Made by a program: the position numbers and the translations under genes
DNA from: Gonapodya sp. JEL0774
Lineage: Eukaryota > Monoblepharomycota > Monoblepharidomycetes > Monoblepharidales > Gonapodyaceae
Direction: 5' to 3'
DNA length: 64,000 nucleotides
NCBI GenBank assembly: GCA_027604505.1
Contig: JADIIX010000005.1
Location: forward strand, 1-64,000
Notes under the pieces: generated by a model
Seen by the model: only the letters and a program-made list of their open reading frames with translations
Database searches by the model: none
Told to the model about the DNA's origin: nothing
Part shown: positions 1 through 11,454 of the stretch, piece by piece
Layout of the letters: every line of letters starts with the position of its first letter
Numbering within the stretch: position 1 is the first letter of the stretch

Positions 1-1944
1 GCTCGTATACCTCCATTTCTGGGTGTTCAGCTAACCAACAGACCTCTGACCAGCACATTACATGGTCATTTTGGAGATGCTTATGTTACAAGGCAACCTA
101 AGTGGAATCATTGTATACGAGACTGTGAACAAGTTTGAATCCTACCTTGGGAAGTGCCTCAACCAAGTGAGCCATGCACTGCACCTCAGTGCATTCTCCA
201 ATATTTTTCCTGTCTGTCCCTGCCAATGCTGTGCTTTGCAACCAATGGCAGATAACATCGGCAAACCGAATCCATTTCTGAAAAAGAGGTTAGTGTTCAT
301 GAAATATCAAAAATAAAGGAGTGATAAGCTTACCTTCCAGAAACCAGACTCAATTGCCTTCCTCACAGATTTCTGCTTGTGCATGAGATCAATAAAAAGT
401 TGTGATACCCATGACATCAACGCAAGAGTGTGATTTGTTTTGAGATCTCCATCAACTGTCAATAGTACAGTACAGTTGTGTGCGTTCAATCTGGGCTTCA
501 TCCGTTCACCCAATTGAATTGAGCCGAAGCTCTCCATTTGTCTAGAGGTACCACCAAATCCATCACTGCTTGGTCTCACCACTCTGATCTCACCAGTCTT
601 CTTGCTCTTGCAAACAATCTCTTTAGTGACAACGTAGCACCCAACAACTGGGCGCGTGGAGTAACCTGCTGGGATCACGTCTGAGATGATGTGAACATGG
701 CATTCCCCAGCATTTCTGCCATGAGACCAAGCCCCGTCCAAGGTAGCACGTAATGCCTTTCGTCCATATTGATCGGGAGTAATACTACAAAGCACATCCT
801 CAAGTGCCTGGTCACAGCTTCTTTCCATTTCTGGCTCCAGCTGTTTTGCAATAAGAACTTCGTAGTCTGCCCATTTGTTGACTGAGAGGTGTCGTGTTAT
901 TCCCATAATGTTGAGCATAGCCACTGCTTTTGGAATTTCCACTCCAGCCCCAACAGCTGCACTTCCAACCAACACATTGTAGTTTGCAGCATTAGTTGCC
1001 CCCTTTTCCCCATTACTGTGAGTACTTTTACTTCTGCATTTGAAGCACACTGTTTGGAATTCAACGTGGAGGCCGACAGTCCTCATTGATCCACGGACAA
1101 TGTCCTGCACATCTGAAACGTGACAACAATCACAGGGATGGCTAAGAACTTGTGCAACCCATAAACGAGTATCAACAATCATAGATGATCCAACATCAGA
1201 TTCAGATATGAAATTGTCAGCAGCCAATAGTAATGATTTCTGTCTGTCCTCCAGTTCTGCCTTGGACCACTTAGACATGTCTGCTAGGGACTGAGCTCCA
1301 GCTTTCTGTTTTCTTTGAAGTCTCTTCTTTGTGGCTTCTAACTTGAGATCCCCCACTAGAATTGCACGTCCAAGTTTAGCAACAGATGTGGGAGTTGCAG
1401 TGAGTTTTTCTAACAAAATTTTGCTGCGAGGGCTGGTAGACACCAGAGGCTTCTTGAGCACAGAACGTAGTTTGTGTAAGGAGCGCTTGTCAGAGGGTCG
1501 TAGAGGTTGTGGTGTTCCCAATGGAGGGGAAGGCAGAACTGCAGGAGACTGCAAACCAGCACCAAGTGGAGAGCTTGGAATCATAGGGTTTGGAGAAACA
1601 GCAGCTCCAAGGTAAGAGGGAGTGGAAGGATGTCCTGTAGCTGTCTGAAAGCATCACTGCCAAAGTTGCGTTGGGACAACAAAAAATGTCGAACCCTCAC
1701 CCTGTTCCATGATATGGAGATTCAGCTCTCTCCTTGCAGTCCTCAAAATTTTCTCTAGAGCATCCTTAGAATAGGTGCTCCTCTTGAATCCGTTGTCAGT
1801 GAGAGCTTTCTCAAGGTCCCGAACACTTCTCGCTCCAAGCAGAACAGCACCATGAATGACAGACCGCGCAGCTCGATTCTTTGTCCTGTTGAATCCATGG
1901 TTGAGCTCGGGTATATTGCTTGAAACATAAAAGATAATGCTCAC
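1..1944 (-). mobile_element. Mutator-like transposase, multi-exon, truncated at left edge
   Basis: The main exon runs 1584 to about 334 (about 417 residues). Its middle carries the pattern of the Mutator-like transposase family known from animals: a Cys-rich stretch (HPCDCCHV, then CFKCRS), a block around MGITRHLSVNKWADYE, and an acidic catalytic strand DGAWSHGRN that probably holds the first DDE aspartate. A GTAAGC donor follows FWK. Reading resumes at about 281 with KWIRFADVICHW and runs toward the left edge, so the C-terminus lies outside. An upstream exon (1944-1654) encodes a basic helical segment (RTKNRAARSVIHGAVLLGA) that may be the N-terminal part, but that join is unproven. Family assignment is from recognised motifs. 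Whether the copy is active cannot be judged because no terminal inverted repeat was found. Confidence 0.6.
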
Positions 1945-3045
1945 GGGCGACCGGGCGGCATGCTTGGTCTTCCCGAATACGATAATCAGACTACCGTTCG
2001 GTTTCGTAAGTGAGATTCACCAATAAACTGGCAAAATGGACCTTCCACAATCGCTGAAGTACATCGAATTCCCTTATCAACAGGTTTTTTTGAGATTCCG
2101 AACCATCAACAGGAGTCCCAGCAACTGCTTCCACTCTATCTACCCTCCTTCTTTGCTCTGCACAACCCCAAATCCCCCTGCAAACTACCAGACAACCGCC
2201 CATGGTTTTTTGAATGATGCTGAAGTGGGAATGGGAGGTTTAGACCTTGGATGAGCACCCATCATCCCTTTCAACATCCTCCACACGGACTCATATGTCT
2301 GGACCCCCCCCCCAATCGACCCACAGGACCCAGCTGCGTCTCACCTCACATCTAGCGCAATTGCCCGACTTCATGGAAGCTGTAAGCCAACGGAGAAGGG
2401 GGCAAGGCAAGTGCATCAACGTGTATTACCATTTGAAAACGGGGAAATTCAATGTCCCCGCTCTGCTTTGTCTGTTTCTCTGTTGCCACACACCGAAACG
2501 GGTTTTGCTACGCAAATTGCCCGTACAATGTCCGCACTTTCGCGGAGCTGATGCAGAAGGGTTTTGGTAGATATGGAGGAAATCCTGTTTGAAAACGGAA
2601 AAATTCACTCACGGAACGTGACGGGTTCCACAACCACCCCTGGATTTTGCAGCGGGGGATTCGTGATATATTGTATTTAGACGTATCATAATTAGTTACA
2701 ATAGATATTCTGTGGAGGTCGTGACCTGTTTGCGGTCGGAGTTGAATTGGGGTTGGCAAATGTGTGCAGACGCTTTTCATGTCCCATCCCAGGCTGGAGG
2801 GGGGGGGAGCCTTAAAATATGTGATAACGTGATAAAACAACTGCTATCGGCAAAATAAGAGGGCGGTCCAAAAGAATCCCAAGAATCACGGTGTGATCCC
2901 AAGAATGATTGTCGCGCCGTATTGCGGTCGGATGGAGGATGGAGTGGGGGTGAGTGAAGCTTGACAAATTTCGGTCAAATTTTAGCCGCATGAGAGTCAG
3001 AACAAGGAACTCACAATTCCGAATATATATCATTCCGCGGGAACC
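1945..3045. other. Intergenic stretch, no gene recognised
   Basis: Short ORFs on both strands overlap one another and show no recognisable domain. A motif close to GAAAACGGGGAAATTCA (near 2435) recurs loosely near 2590 (GAAAACGGAAAAATTCA), so a decayed repeat is possible. I see no RNA gene. Confidence 0.5.
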
Positions 3046-3317
3046 ATGAGCGCCGTCAATGTGAGACTGAGGATCTCGCGTCCCTTTTCCACCTTCCTTC
3101 TTTAGTGCTGTCGAGAGTTGCTTCTTTCCTCACGTCCTATCCTCATTTGTTCAACCACGTATCCCGTCTAATCGCCATCATACAATCCAGCGAGTGGATC
3201 AAATAGCAAATCAACTCGGCATTACGGAACTGAAGACGAGACTCATGTTCAGGTGATCGGAGTAATATCTGAAGGAACTGTTGGCCACCTAACCAAAGTT
3301 TGCCCATTTCGTTCAGA

Positions 3318-3944
3318 ATGACTTTGGCGACAGACACTAACGCGCTCACAGTTGTTGGAAAGACACCTACTGGCTCGCGATGTGAGCTTATCAATATAGA
3401 TTCTCATGGCACATTTTCATAATCACTCCCAACAATCAGTCATTGCTACCGTAACCGGCGGCAAACTCGATGGCTTGGTTAATGGGACAGTCATTGGCCC
3501 AGCTGGAGACTGGGTTATGAGGCGAGCTGACTCTACCAATGTTATTGATGTCCGACTGACGTGAGTTATATACAAATTGCGTTCTGGAGGAGCTCGAAAG
3601 TTAATCGATTCTTATCCGCTCACCAAGCATCATCACAGCTGACACCAACGAATACATCTACATGACCTACGGAGGTTACATGCTGTCGCCATCTCGACTT
3701 GCAGAGCTTCAATCGCAAGGGGTGCTGATTGACGATAGTATTGTCCGGATGACCTGCAGGTTCGAGGTATGTCAGAAGCCTCAATCGTTGCCAGCACTTT
3801 GAATCTGACACAGGAACTTACCAATGCAATGATTCTATGTAGACTGCGTCCACAAAATATGCGTGGCTCAACTCTGTTATTGGCATCGGCAGGGGCAAAC
3901 CCACTCCCGGTGGTGTGATTTATGATGTATTTCAGGCTCAATAG
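3318..3944 (+). CDS. DUF3237 family protein
   Basis: Four exons read through as about 150 residues of DUF3237: 3318-3381, 3440-3562, 3628-3766 and 3843-3944. Family landmarks appear in order: VGKTPTGSR, TVTGGKLDGLVNGTV, PAGDWVMRRADSTNVIDVRL, YIYMTYGGYM, a paired-strand CRFETAS segment, KYAWLNSVIGIG, and a terminal GGVIYDVFQAQ. Exon 3 uses the AG at 3626-3627, since the next AG would give a stop. The family is a small beta-barrel of unknown function, common in bacteria and in filamentous fungi. The start is uncertain: an in-frame upstream exon could add a strand, and an ATG at 3046 may belong to a first exon. No substrate can be inferred. Confidence 0.8.
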
Positions 3945-4285
3945 TACAATCACGATACGTCAACAAATAAAACGTGTGGTTGATAAAAGTTCTAGAGGCC
4001 TGCCTGACTCCCACCCCACCAGTCGCCTTCCCCCCTGCCATACAATTTTCGCTGTAGTTAGCAAGAAAGTTGCGGATGACGCCACAGAGTTCATTGTGTT
4101 ATTATCCTTCATTTACATTTATATTTATCGGAGCAAAAATGGAATCAAGACAGTGAGGTGTTCGGGACAATTAGTCAGTGAACGAACATACTCCATTCTA
4201 GGGATACCTGGAGTCCGACATTGCAACGTTTCCGAAATGCATTCCTACGCCATAAACCGAAGCCGGTTGCGCTGGACCACGCACG
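3945..4285. other. Convergent 3' region, no gene recognised
   Basis: Lies between the stop of the DUF3237 gene (+) and the stop of the LRR-SH3 gene (-). It is AT-rich around 4110-4145 and presumably carries both 3' ends. Nothing else is identifiable. Confidence 0.5.
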
Positions 4286-6252
4286 TCACGCATGGATCCC
4301 ACAGGTCGTGTATGCGAACGCTTCAAAGGAAATGGAATTGGATCTGATGGGATTGGGGAAACTCAGACAAATGCTTACAATCGTGGAACTTCCGCTGGGC
4401 ATCATTCCGGATGGAAAAGTTCCCGATGGCGCCATCATCAAGGGTAGTGCGTTGGATCTCATTGCCTGCTGCGAAAGCACAGACGTGGTCACCACCCGTG
4501 ATCGAGATTCGAAGCGGTTCGGTAAAGAGGTGGTATTTGCGGGGGCATTGCCAAGTCGCAGGCAGTCACTGACGCCGACCGTCAATATAGTTGAGATTAC
4601 AGTAAAACTGTCATGGAAAACTTACAGGGGAAACATCCCGTACTCCGCAGTTTCTTCATTCCTGCCAATAGCCCAGCTGCAAAACAACCACAGTATGTTT
4701 CATATGCTTGGACCGTTTTGTATCATTTGCAACTTACCCATCGCGGAAGAGAGTCTGCAATGTAATGAAGTCCCCCGCAGTGAGACGAATTTCATCGGCG
4801 GCAGTGGGTTCGTACTACGATGGAGAGACCTGGAAGGTTGAGGTAGATGCGCCTCATCAATCGTACTCTGGCTGTCCGTACCTCCTCGATGACTAGGAAT
4901 GGCTGGGTTCCTTCATATGGAGCACTCGGTTCATTTTGCATTTTTAATGGACCTGCAATGCGCACATAAAACCAGTGGGCCTGCTCTCGCGAAAACATGT
5001 GAGGATAATTGTGCTTGCCGAAGAACCAATCAAAAGTCGTTACCTACCGACGCTGCACCTCCACTTTGGAAATTAAGGTCGTGAGAATAACTTTGATTCA
5101 AGGTGGAGGTGTCTAAGCTGGCCTGACTGTGCGGAGGAGACCCGGGGACTAAAGTTTGAGCGGAAAAGGAAGAGCCGGTTGTGGAAAGGTTCTTTGAAGT
5201 GCTGGAGGGATACTGAGGAGGAACAAGTTCGCGCGCATCCGAGTGGGTGTCGGCGAAAGCTGGGGGGTCAAGAGGATGAGTTTTGCTCACAAATGTACTG
5301 GGCAATGATGAAAGTCCTACCTTTGCGTTTCCTCCGGTAAACGAATACAGCGGTGACTATTGCAGCTACTAGCACCACCCCACCGACGATTCCGGCAATG
5401 AGGGGCACAAAACTGCTCGTTGCCACAGTTCCAGATTGCGGTGGTGGGGCGGTCTGTGACTGTGTAGAACCGGCAACCGACATTGAGTTGTAAGTGGAAG
5501 TCGGTGCCGTGGAGGGAGACGATCCCTGCAGCGGAGTGGTGGCTGTAATCGCGCAAACATCCGAGGGCCCAAGCGGAAGCTCCTTTTGCCCGATTCCATC
5601 AAACGTCTGGGTGACGCAGAGTCGAGGAAAATCGTTGCGACAAGTGAAAAGCCCAGGATTTGTTCCATTCCAGGTGAGATAGCAAGTTTGGGGGGACCAG
5701 GTCGTCGAAATTTTACCATCAACATTTCCGTCGAAGTTGTTAATAGAGAGGTCCAATAGAGTAAGGTAGAGATTTCGCATGTCTGGGATAGGGCCCGTGA
5801 AGTTGTTGGAATAAGCTTCGAGATGGGTTAAGGATGTCAAATTGTTCAGCGACGAGGGGAAAGTCCCCATTAGACCGACACTGTAAATATGGGCTTCTGT
5901 GATTCGTAGATTGGTATCGCATTTAAAATAAGGAACTTGTGTATCACTCTTTGCACAACTGAAGAGTGATATTTTCGGAGAACAATTGTCATTGGGAGAG
6001 TCAGTTAGAAAAGAGAGAAGGTACTTACCATCGTCCTTTCGCCCATGGATATGTGAAGTTTGATTGGTCGAAGAGTTGCTCGAAAACAGCACAATCAGAA
6101 GCTTGTTGGAGTGATTGACCATGTGCGGGTTTACTGGAAGCGAGGAAGGCGACGATCGGAATAACAAGGCGGAGTACGAGTCGTGTGACAGGAGGATGTT
6201 TACTAATTGGATGTGCAAGCCGCATTGGATTTCGGAAACAATCAGCAGTCAT
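4286..6252 (-). CDS. LRR receptor-like membrane protein with cytoplasmic SH3 domain
   Basis: Exon 1 (6252-6029) encodes a signal peptide (VLRLVIPIVAFLASSKPAHG) and a mature N-terminus. Exon 2 (5958-5321) holds plant-like leucine-rich repeats (LTSLTHLEAYSNNFTGPIP, LDLSINNFDG), a Ser/Thr/Pro stalk, and one membrane helix (FVPLIAGIVGGVVLVAAIVT) followed by the stop-transfer RRKRK. Exon 3 (5259-5044) is a polar linker. Later exons complete an SH3 fold: FLVIEE / YEPTAADEIRLTAGD / ITLQTLFRDG / WAIGRNEE / YGMFPLDCL. A Ser-rich tail ends at 4286. Total is about 500 residues. The start could also be 6225. An extracellular LRR with a cytoplasmic SH3 suggests a surface sensor or adhesion protein tied to actin or polarity proteins; that role is inference. 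Exon phases agree throughout. Confidence 0.82.
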
Positions 6253-6496
6253 GGGAAGTGGCGGCTCCTCCGTCAGGCAAACGAGCCCACAGCCAGCCAG
6301 GCGTGGCAAGGTAAATGTCTTGACACTCATCTATTCCGAGTTTCTCTTTTTCTTTACCTGCATTTCACAGCACTAGGTGCTCTACTATTCGATCCGATTC
6401 TCGAGCAATCGCTCGTGACAAAAGTCGCTGGGTTATCATTATCTACATTGCTCTGTTCAATTTTCTGCTCCGTGCACTACTACAGAATAAAGGCAC

Positions 6497-8579
6497 CTAA
6501 TTTTCGAGAAGAGGTCTTCTTTCAGCTTCTGATTGAGGGTTGTAGTCCTGACTCCGCTCGCTTCCCTCGAGCAATCCCAACAGAATACACAGCAGCACCC
6601 CAGTCGCGGACACACCCACAAAGAACGTTTGTACTCCCTTCCAGGTGGTTGGATCAGACGCTCGAATGTGTCCAATAACCAAAGGGAATAGAGACAGAGT
6701 TGTGTTGAGTAAGGCGACGGCAAGACCATAGCTTCATTTAGTGACAAGCAATAGGGCAGTGACGTGATGCTAGATTTCGGGACTTCAGTAAAAAACGCTC
6801 GCGAAATTCAAGAACTTACCCTGTGGCAATTAATCCGTCTCCAACGGCTTCTGGTAACATTGGCCACAAAACTGTCGCCATGAGAGAATAGCCACACCCT
6901 AGAACAGCCATACCAACGAACGGAGTCAGCATGGTCCATCCTAATATAACGTGGGCAGACAAGAGGAGCCCCTGGGAAAGAGCGAGAAAGAGAGGTCGGT
7001 AGGTGGGGTATGCGTCCGAAAGTATTCCAAGAAAGGGGGCCAGAATAGCGGTAACAGTCGGCGGAACAGCAAGAGCTGAGATGACGCGATACAGAAGTCA
7101 ATGTCATGGCGAGTTGAGAAGCTCCAGGGTAGTTTAAACCCACCCAAGCCTGCCTTCTCCGGGTTGCCTGGAAAAAATCGCTCCTGGAAGAAATCTGTCG
7201 ATACGTTGAAAAATGGGTTGACAACACCGTACGAGGCAACGACAATGCAGGTCTGCAGGCCGAGAGGGTCATTGTACCGATAATCATTAATTTCAAACAC
7301 TGAGTACTCACCAGGATCCAAAACTTGGCTCCGAGACCACCTACACCTCCACAAGCTGCAATCACTTCCATCTGATTTTCATATCCGTCCATCATTTCTT
7401 CCACTGAAGTGATAACCGACACCGCATCGTTGTCGGACGCTGCGTCACCTAAAGGTGACAAAGTGGAACCATAATTGGAGAAAGCAGAGGTGCCACTAGA
7501 AATGGGTGTAGATAATGTGGCAGAGGAGACGAACGAAAGCGGGGGAGGGGTGGAGTGTGCTTGGGAGAGCTGATTGTCCACCACCGCTGGATCCTCCTGC
7601 ACAACAGCATTCCCGTTTCTCGACGCAGTTGCTATTCTCGACTCTTCCTGTGCATTTTTTTTCGCAATCTTTGCACTCTCTCTCGAGCTGTTCATTGTGA
7701 CCACCCCGATCACGGCTGAGGAGCTTAGGACACATACGAATGTCCCTACCCATGGTGCGGACGCGACTCCGAACCGGCTAGCAATTAATGGAGAAAAAGC
7801 ATCGTTGAGAGCGGTGGAAGCACGCACGGAAGATAGGTTGAGAGCCAAAACGAGGGAAAGTCCGAGGGAAGGGTGATTTTGGAACCATTCAGTTGCGATG
7901 GTCATCTATCAAAGTCAAACACCGATGAGATTCAATGTCCATAAAGAGCACGGAATGGCATGGGCACCGCAGAGTCAAAACGACTGAGCTCGAATTATTT
8001 TTGGCAGTATTGTCTCAAGAAATATCTTGTCCTCACCTGAGTAATATCTAGTGTTTCACAACCGGCTCCAAAAATGGTTCTTCCCGCAAGCATCGTCAGA
8101 AAATGCTTCGCCGAGACACCAACTGCGAACAATATCTGTCCAAATAGAACGAGCGATGCGAACATCAGTACGGTGCGCGAAGCCCCCAATTTGTCGACAA
8201 GGATTCCCCCGAGGAAAGGAAGGAATATATTTGGAATTGAATAGACGGAGTCTGTAAGGGGAGCATGTTATGAAACCGAGTAAAAGGCATCGAATAGTTT
8301 CCTGCGAAACTCACAAAGAAGACTAAGCTCATACTGCCATTCCGTATATGAGACGCCCAACCACGCGCGCAGCGAAGTGTTTGTAGCTGCAGGGATGTCA
8401 AAACTGATGAACAAAGAATGTGAGCGTTTGCGATGTATTCAGGTGGACCTTCGCAATTTCCCTCACCAGTAGTACGACCCAACGACCGCCATACACAAGC
8501 AAAACAGCATCAGCCCGTGACGATGGCCAGATCCCGAGATCGAGATCCGCCGATGGCGGGACGGGCTCTGGACGTCCAT
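6497..8579 (-). CDS. MFSD1-like major facilitator transporter
   Basis: Exon 1 starts at 8579 and gives a polar N-tail, then the first helix HGLMLFCLCMAVVGSYY. Exon 2 (8403-8315) continues FDIPAATNTSLRAWLGVSY, and exon 3 (8251-8037) YSIPNIFLPFLGGILVDKLG, the typical MFS loop 2-3 motif. Exon 4 (7905-7312) has helices around EWFQNHPSLGLSLVLALNL, then a long Ser/Thr-rich cytoplasmic loop between the two six-helix halves. The last exon ends IGHIRASDPTTWKGVQTFF, a final helix and an acidic-dileucine-like RRPLLEN terminus at 6497. The GSYYCFDIPAA start and the overall layout match animal MFSD1, a lysosomal dipeptide exporter. The C-terminal RRPLL could act as a sorting signal to vacuole or lysosome. 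Substrate is inferred from the family only. Confidence 0.82.
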
Positions 8580-9226
8580 CCAGAGCCTCACGAGTTCGGA
8601 AGGTGAGCAATAGCAGCGATTCGAAGCCAGGAACTCGTGATTGGAGAGGGCGTGGCTCGTTTATCTTGAAATCTTGGTGATTACAGTAAACTCAATGCCA
8701 GAAGAGAAAGACTTTGGATTTGTTTGCCATGAGTGGAACATGACCGAGGGTTGCACGAGAGAATGTATGTTTTGATCCAGAAGTAAACAATGCTCGCCAA
8801 TGAAAGTCGCGAGCGAGACTCCATATTCTGGGAATAGGACACCAAAGCTGTTGAGAGCGTGAAATACGTGGAGGACGTGTTTCTCAGTCTGTCAGTCGCT
8901 CAGGTGTTCCCTCATCCGCCACACTACTTTCATATACGCGACGAAAACACATTGAGTCTGTTAAGTCTGGTTAGTGAATGAAACGACAGGTTGCTACCTT
9001 GCACATCCGCTCACCATTGTTTCCACTCCTTCCGCCGATGTCTTGGTCATTTGCTGGAAACTACCTTGCTGAAGACTTGGAAACTAGTACATACTTCACT
9101 ACATTTTAAACAGGAGCAGCGAGTATTAATGGACTGATGGAAGTCATCGTCAACAATATGATATTTAGGAATTTAGTAATATTATTAGATATGAATAAAT
9201 ATTTTTTGCGAAGAATGTCCTCCTTT
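8580..9226. promoter_or_regulatory. 5' flank of the MFSD1-like gene
   Basis: About 650 bp upstream of the transporter start and before a tRNA. No ORF of interest was seen. It becomes AT-rich from 9120 on (ATATGATATTTAGGAATTTAG), next to the tRNA. No specific binding site could be assigned. Confidence 0.4.
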
Positions 9227-9299
9227 TCTTCCGTAGCTCAATAGGTAGAGCGTGACGCTGTTAACGTCAAGGTCGCTGGTTCGATCCCAGCCGGGAGCG
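9227..9299 (+). tRNA. tRNA-Asn (GTT), copy 1
   Basis: A complete cloverleaf of 73 nt: D-arm GCTC..GAGC, anticodon stem TGACG/CGTCA with loop CTGTTAA (anticodon GTT, Asn), variable loop, and T-arm GCTGG-TTCGATC-CCAGC. The acceptor 3' strand CGGGAGC pairs with TCTTCCG except at the first pair, where T faces C; one further G-T pair occurs. No intron. The mismatch at position 1-72 is unusual for a nuclear tRNA and is shared with copy 2. The upstream 15 bp are also shared with copy 2. Confidence 0.9.
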
Positions 9300-11381
9300 A
9301 CATTTTTGGAGCCCATTTGTCGCGATTTTGTATTCAATCCACCCTGAAGGTAAGTATGTAGAGAATAATGAACAGCTCGATATCACCCTAGGATATATCA
9401 CTGACAGACAATGAGAATATAATGTGAAGATATACATGACAACTGTGAATGGAACAGTGTTCGTCTCCTCCTGCTCACCTGACAGACAATGACAATCCAC
9501 GTAGGGAAGTCTGTCAGGGCAAGCCCAAGTCAAGCCCGTGCGGGTAATCTGGATCTAACGGGTTCCCTCTGGACCCTGCACTCCATGGTGCCCCAATGGG
9601 GGGTAACATCGAAACGGTGCACTGATATATATGGTGTAAGGCTTTGGTCGACCAAAGAACAGCAAAGAGCCTTCCAAATGGCAAAGAGCATCGATGGGGA
9701 AGGGAAGAAGGAGAGGCCTGACAGACACTGGGGACGTGTATTTGTAGCATATATAGAGTATAAATGAAGCTCCATCTGCAAGAAAATCATCCTCTTTACA
9801 TAGCTTGAAACGCCAGCAGCAGGCGTTCTGGGTTGTTTCGAGGGTGAAATATTTTCCAATAGTTCGGCCTGCACTGGTTTCGAAGGTGCCTGCAGTGGTT
9901 TCAGGCCTTCTCCTGACCCTCCACAGCTTCCTTCGAAACCACTTCGCCTGCCTGCAGGCACAAGTGCCTTTCGTCCTTCGAACAAATATACATTCAACTA
10001 CTCTTGGGTTCCCTATCCTCTTCTTGTAGCTGCCCATTGAGATCTAGACGGAACAGCAGAGCAGATCAGATATAGCCTTTCTCCTTGCGGTACCTCAAAC
10101 TTTACTACCGACCAACACCATGGATGATGAGGCGGCTGATGCTACTACACAGGATCAGGTGCTGCCATTCAAGCCGCTCTCTACGCGCCTGTCCCTGGAT
10201 ATGTGGGGGAATTTTGTGTTACAAAGGATGACGGAACTCTCTTGTGGTTTTACGCATGCCGTGATGGAACTGGAGATGAAATGGACACTCTTCGCAAATC
10301 TCTACCCATGAATGAAATCAAAGAAGCTTGGAGTGGCCCACCATCAAAGCATTCAGCTGAGAGATTGGAACGGCTGCTTCTCAAGTACAATGATCAACCA
10401 ATTACAACTCTTCGGCAAATGATATACCCAAACAGTGGTACTAAACTTGCAAAGAAAAACATTCTTGCTGAAGCGTGGGGACTTTTTAAAGCGGGGAAGG
10501 TGCTGTTCTGTGTCATTCAAACCAGCAGCTTTCATGTTGGCAATACACTTTTGTGGGAGAAACTTGATGGAATCACCTGAAGTTCCAGTTTTGACAATGA
10601 TAGTAAGGTCCACCATGTTTTCTGTGTTGAGGAACTCAACTTTCCCATATGGCAATCTCAAAAATGTCAGCAGACATGAGACGACACATCAGGTGATCTT
10701 GAAGTTGCAAATGGATGACCACCCTACGAGGCCCTTGTGACCCGTCTAAGGGTCACTACCAGAGTCGAGTGTAGAGCAGAACACTGTGACGGAAATGTAA
10801 TGAACAAGAGCAAAGCAAATACAGACAAGCCTCTGTCCCACCTGTGACAGAGTGGACTCTATCAACCCTAAGAGAAACTAAACCCTCAGTGTCTGAATGA
10901 CCCTGTGTGCACTGTGCCACACGACCCTTATCACGTGACTAATCCCCCTACCCAACTACCATCCTAGCGGTAGCTACTCAAATGTTACTAAAGGTGGCAG
11001 CCCTGAAGAAGACTCAGGAGGTCATTGAGGAAGAATTAGGCACGTGTTGTTGTGATCCACATCAGATACACATTAGTAACCTTGAAATTCAAGAGACTGG
11101 AGCCTGAAATGGTCTTCTTCTGCAAGACTTCCTTTATTAGTAAACAATTATCCATATGACATCCAGGATTCCACAAAATGTGAGATTCACATGTCCACTC
11201 AGGACACTCACAGATCACAAATCATGATGGTCAATTAGTCTGGGGTCCAAGAAAAGTCATGTCAACATGCAACAACTTCAGTGGAGTTACATTTATCACT
11301 TATCCAGATAACAGACTGCTTATACTATTTCAAAGAGGAGAATACTAAATTTCGAATTTCGAACCCTCACCGTGCAAAAAG
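9300..11381. other. Region between inverted tRNA-Asn genes; unidentified, possibly mobile-derived
   Basis: About 2.1 kb with overlapping ORFs on both strands and no recognised domain. The best candidates are 10120-10311 and 10203-10580 (+), with the stretch KDDGTLLWFYACRDGTGDEM, and the antisense ORF 10661-10353. The motif CTGACAGACAATGA occurs at about 9401 and 9479. The flanking inverted tRNAs suggest an inserted or rearranged segment, but I found no transposase or long terminal repeat. Confidence 0.4.
10120..10580 (+). CDS. Hypothetical protein, uncertain
   Basis: Two overlapping frames could be joined by a short intron near 10200-10230: MDDEAADATTQDQ, then LLWFYACRDGTGDEMDTLRK and ERLERLLLKYNDQP. 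The second part has a helical, charged composition. I recognise no family. The antisense frame over 10353-10661 is also open, so the coding strand is not settled. Confidence 0.25.
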
Positions 11382-11454
11382 CGCTCCCGGCTGGGATCGA
11401 ACCAGCGACCTTGACGTTAACAGCGTCACGCTCTACCTATTGAGCTACGGAAGA
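11382..11454 (-). tRNA. tRNA-Asn (GTT), copy 2, inverted
   Basis: The 73-nt sequence is identical to copy 1 at 9227-9299 but on the opposite strand: same anticodon GTT, same T1-C72 mismatch, same T-arm. About 15 bp upstream of the 5' end (AATGTCCTCCTTT) are also shared, while the 3' flanks differ. The downstream run of T after the tRNA (CTTTTTG on the minus strand) could serve as an RNA polymerase III terminator. Confidence 0.9.

Noticed and set aside
9513-10037. Overlapping 140-160 residue minus-strand ORFs
   Set aside because: Two frames overlap over the same DNA and neither shows a recognisable motif.
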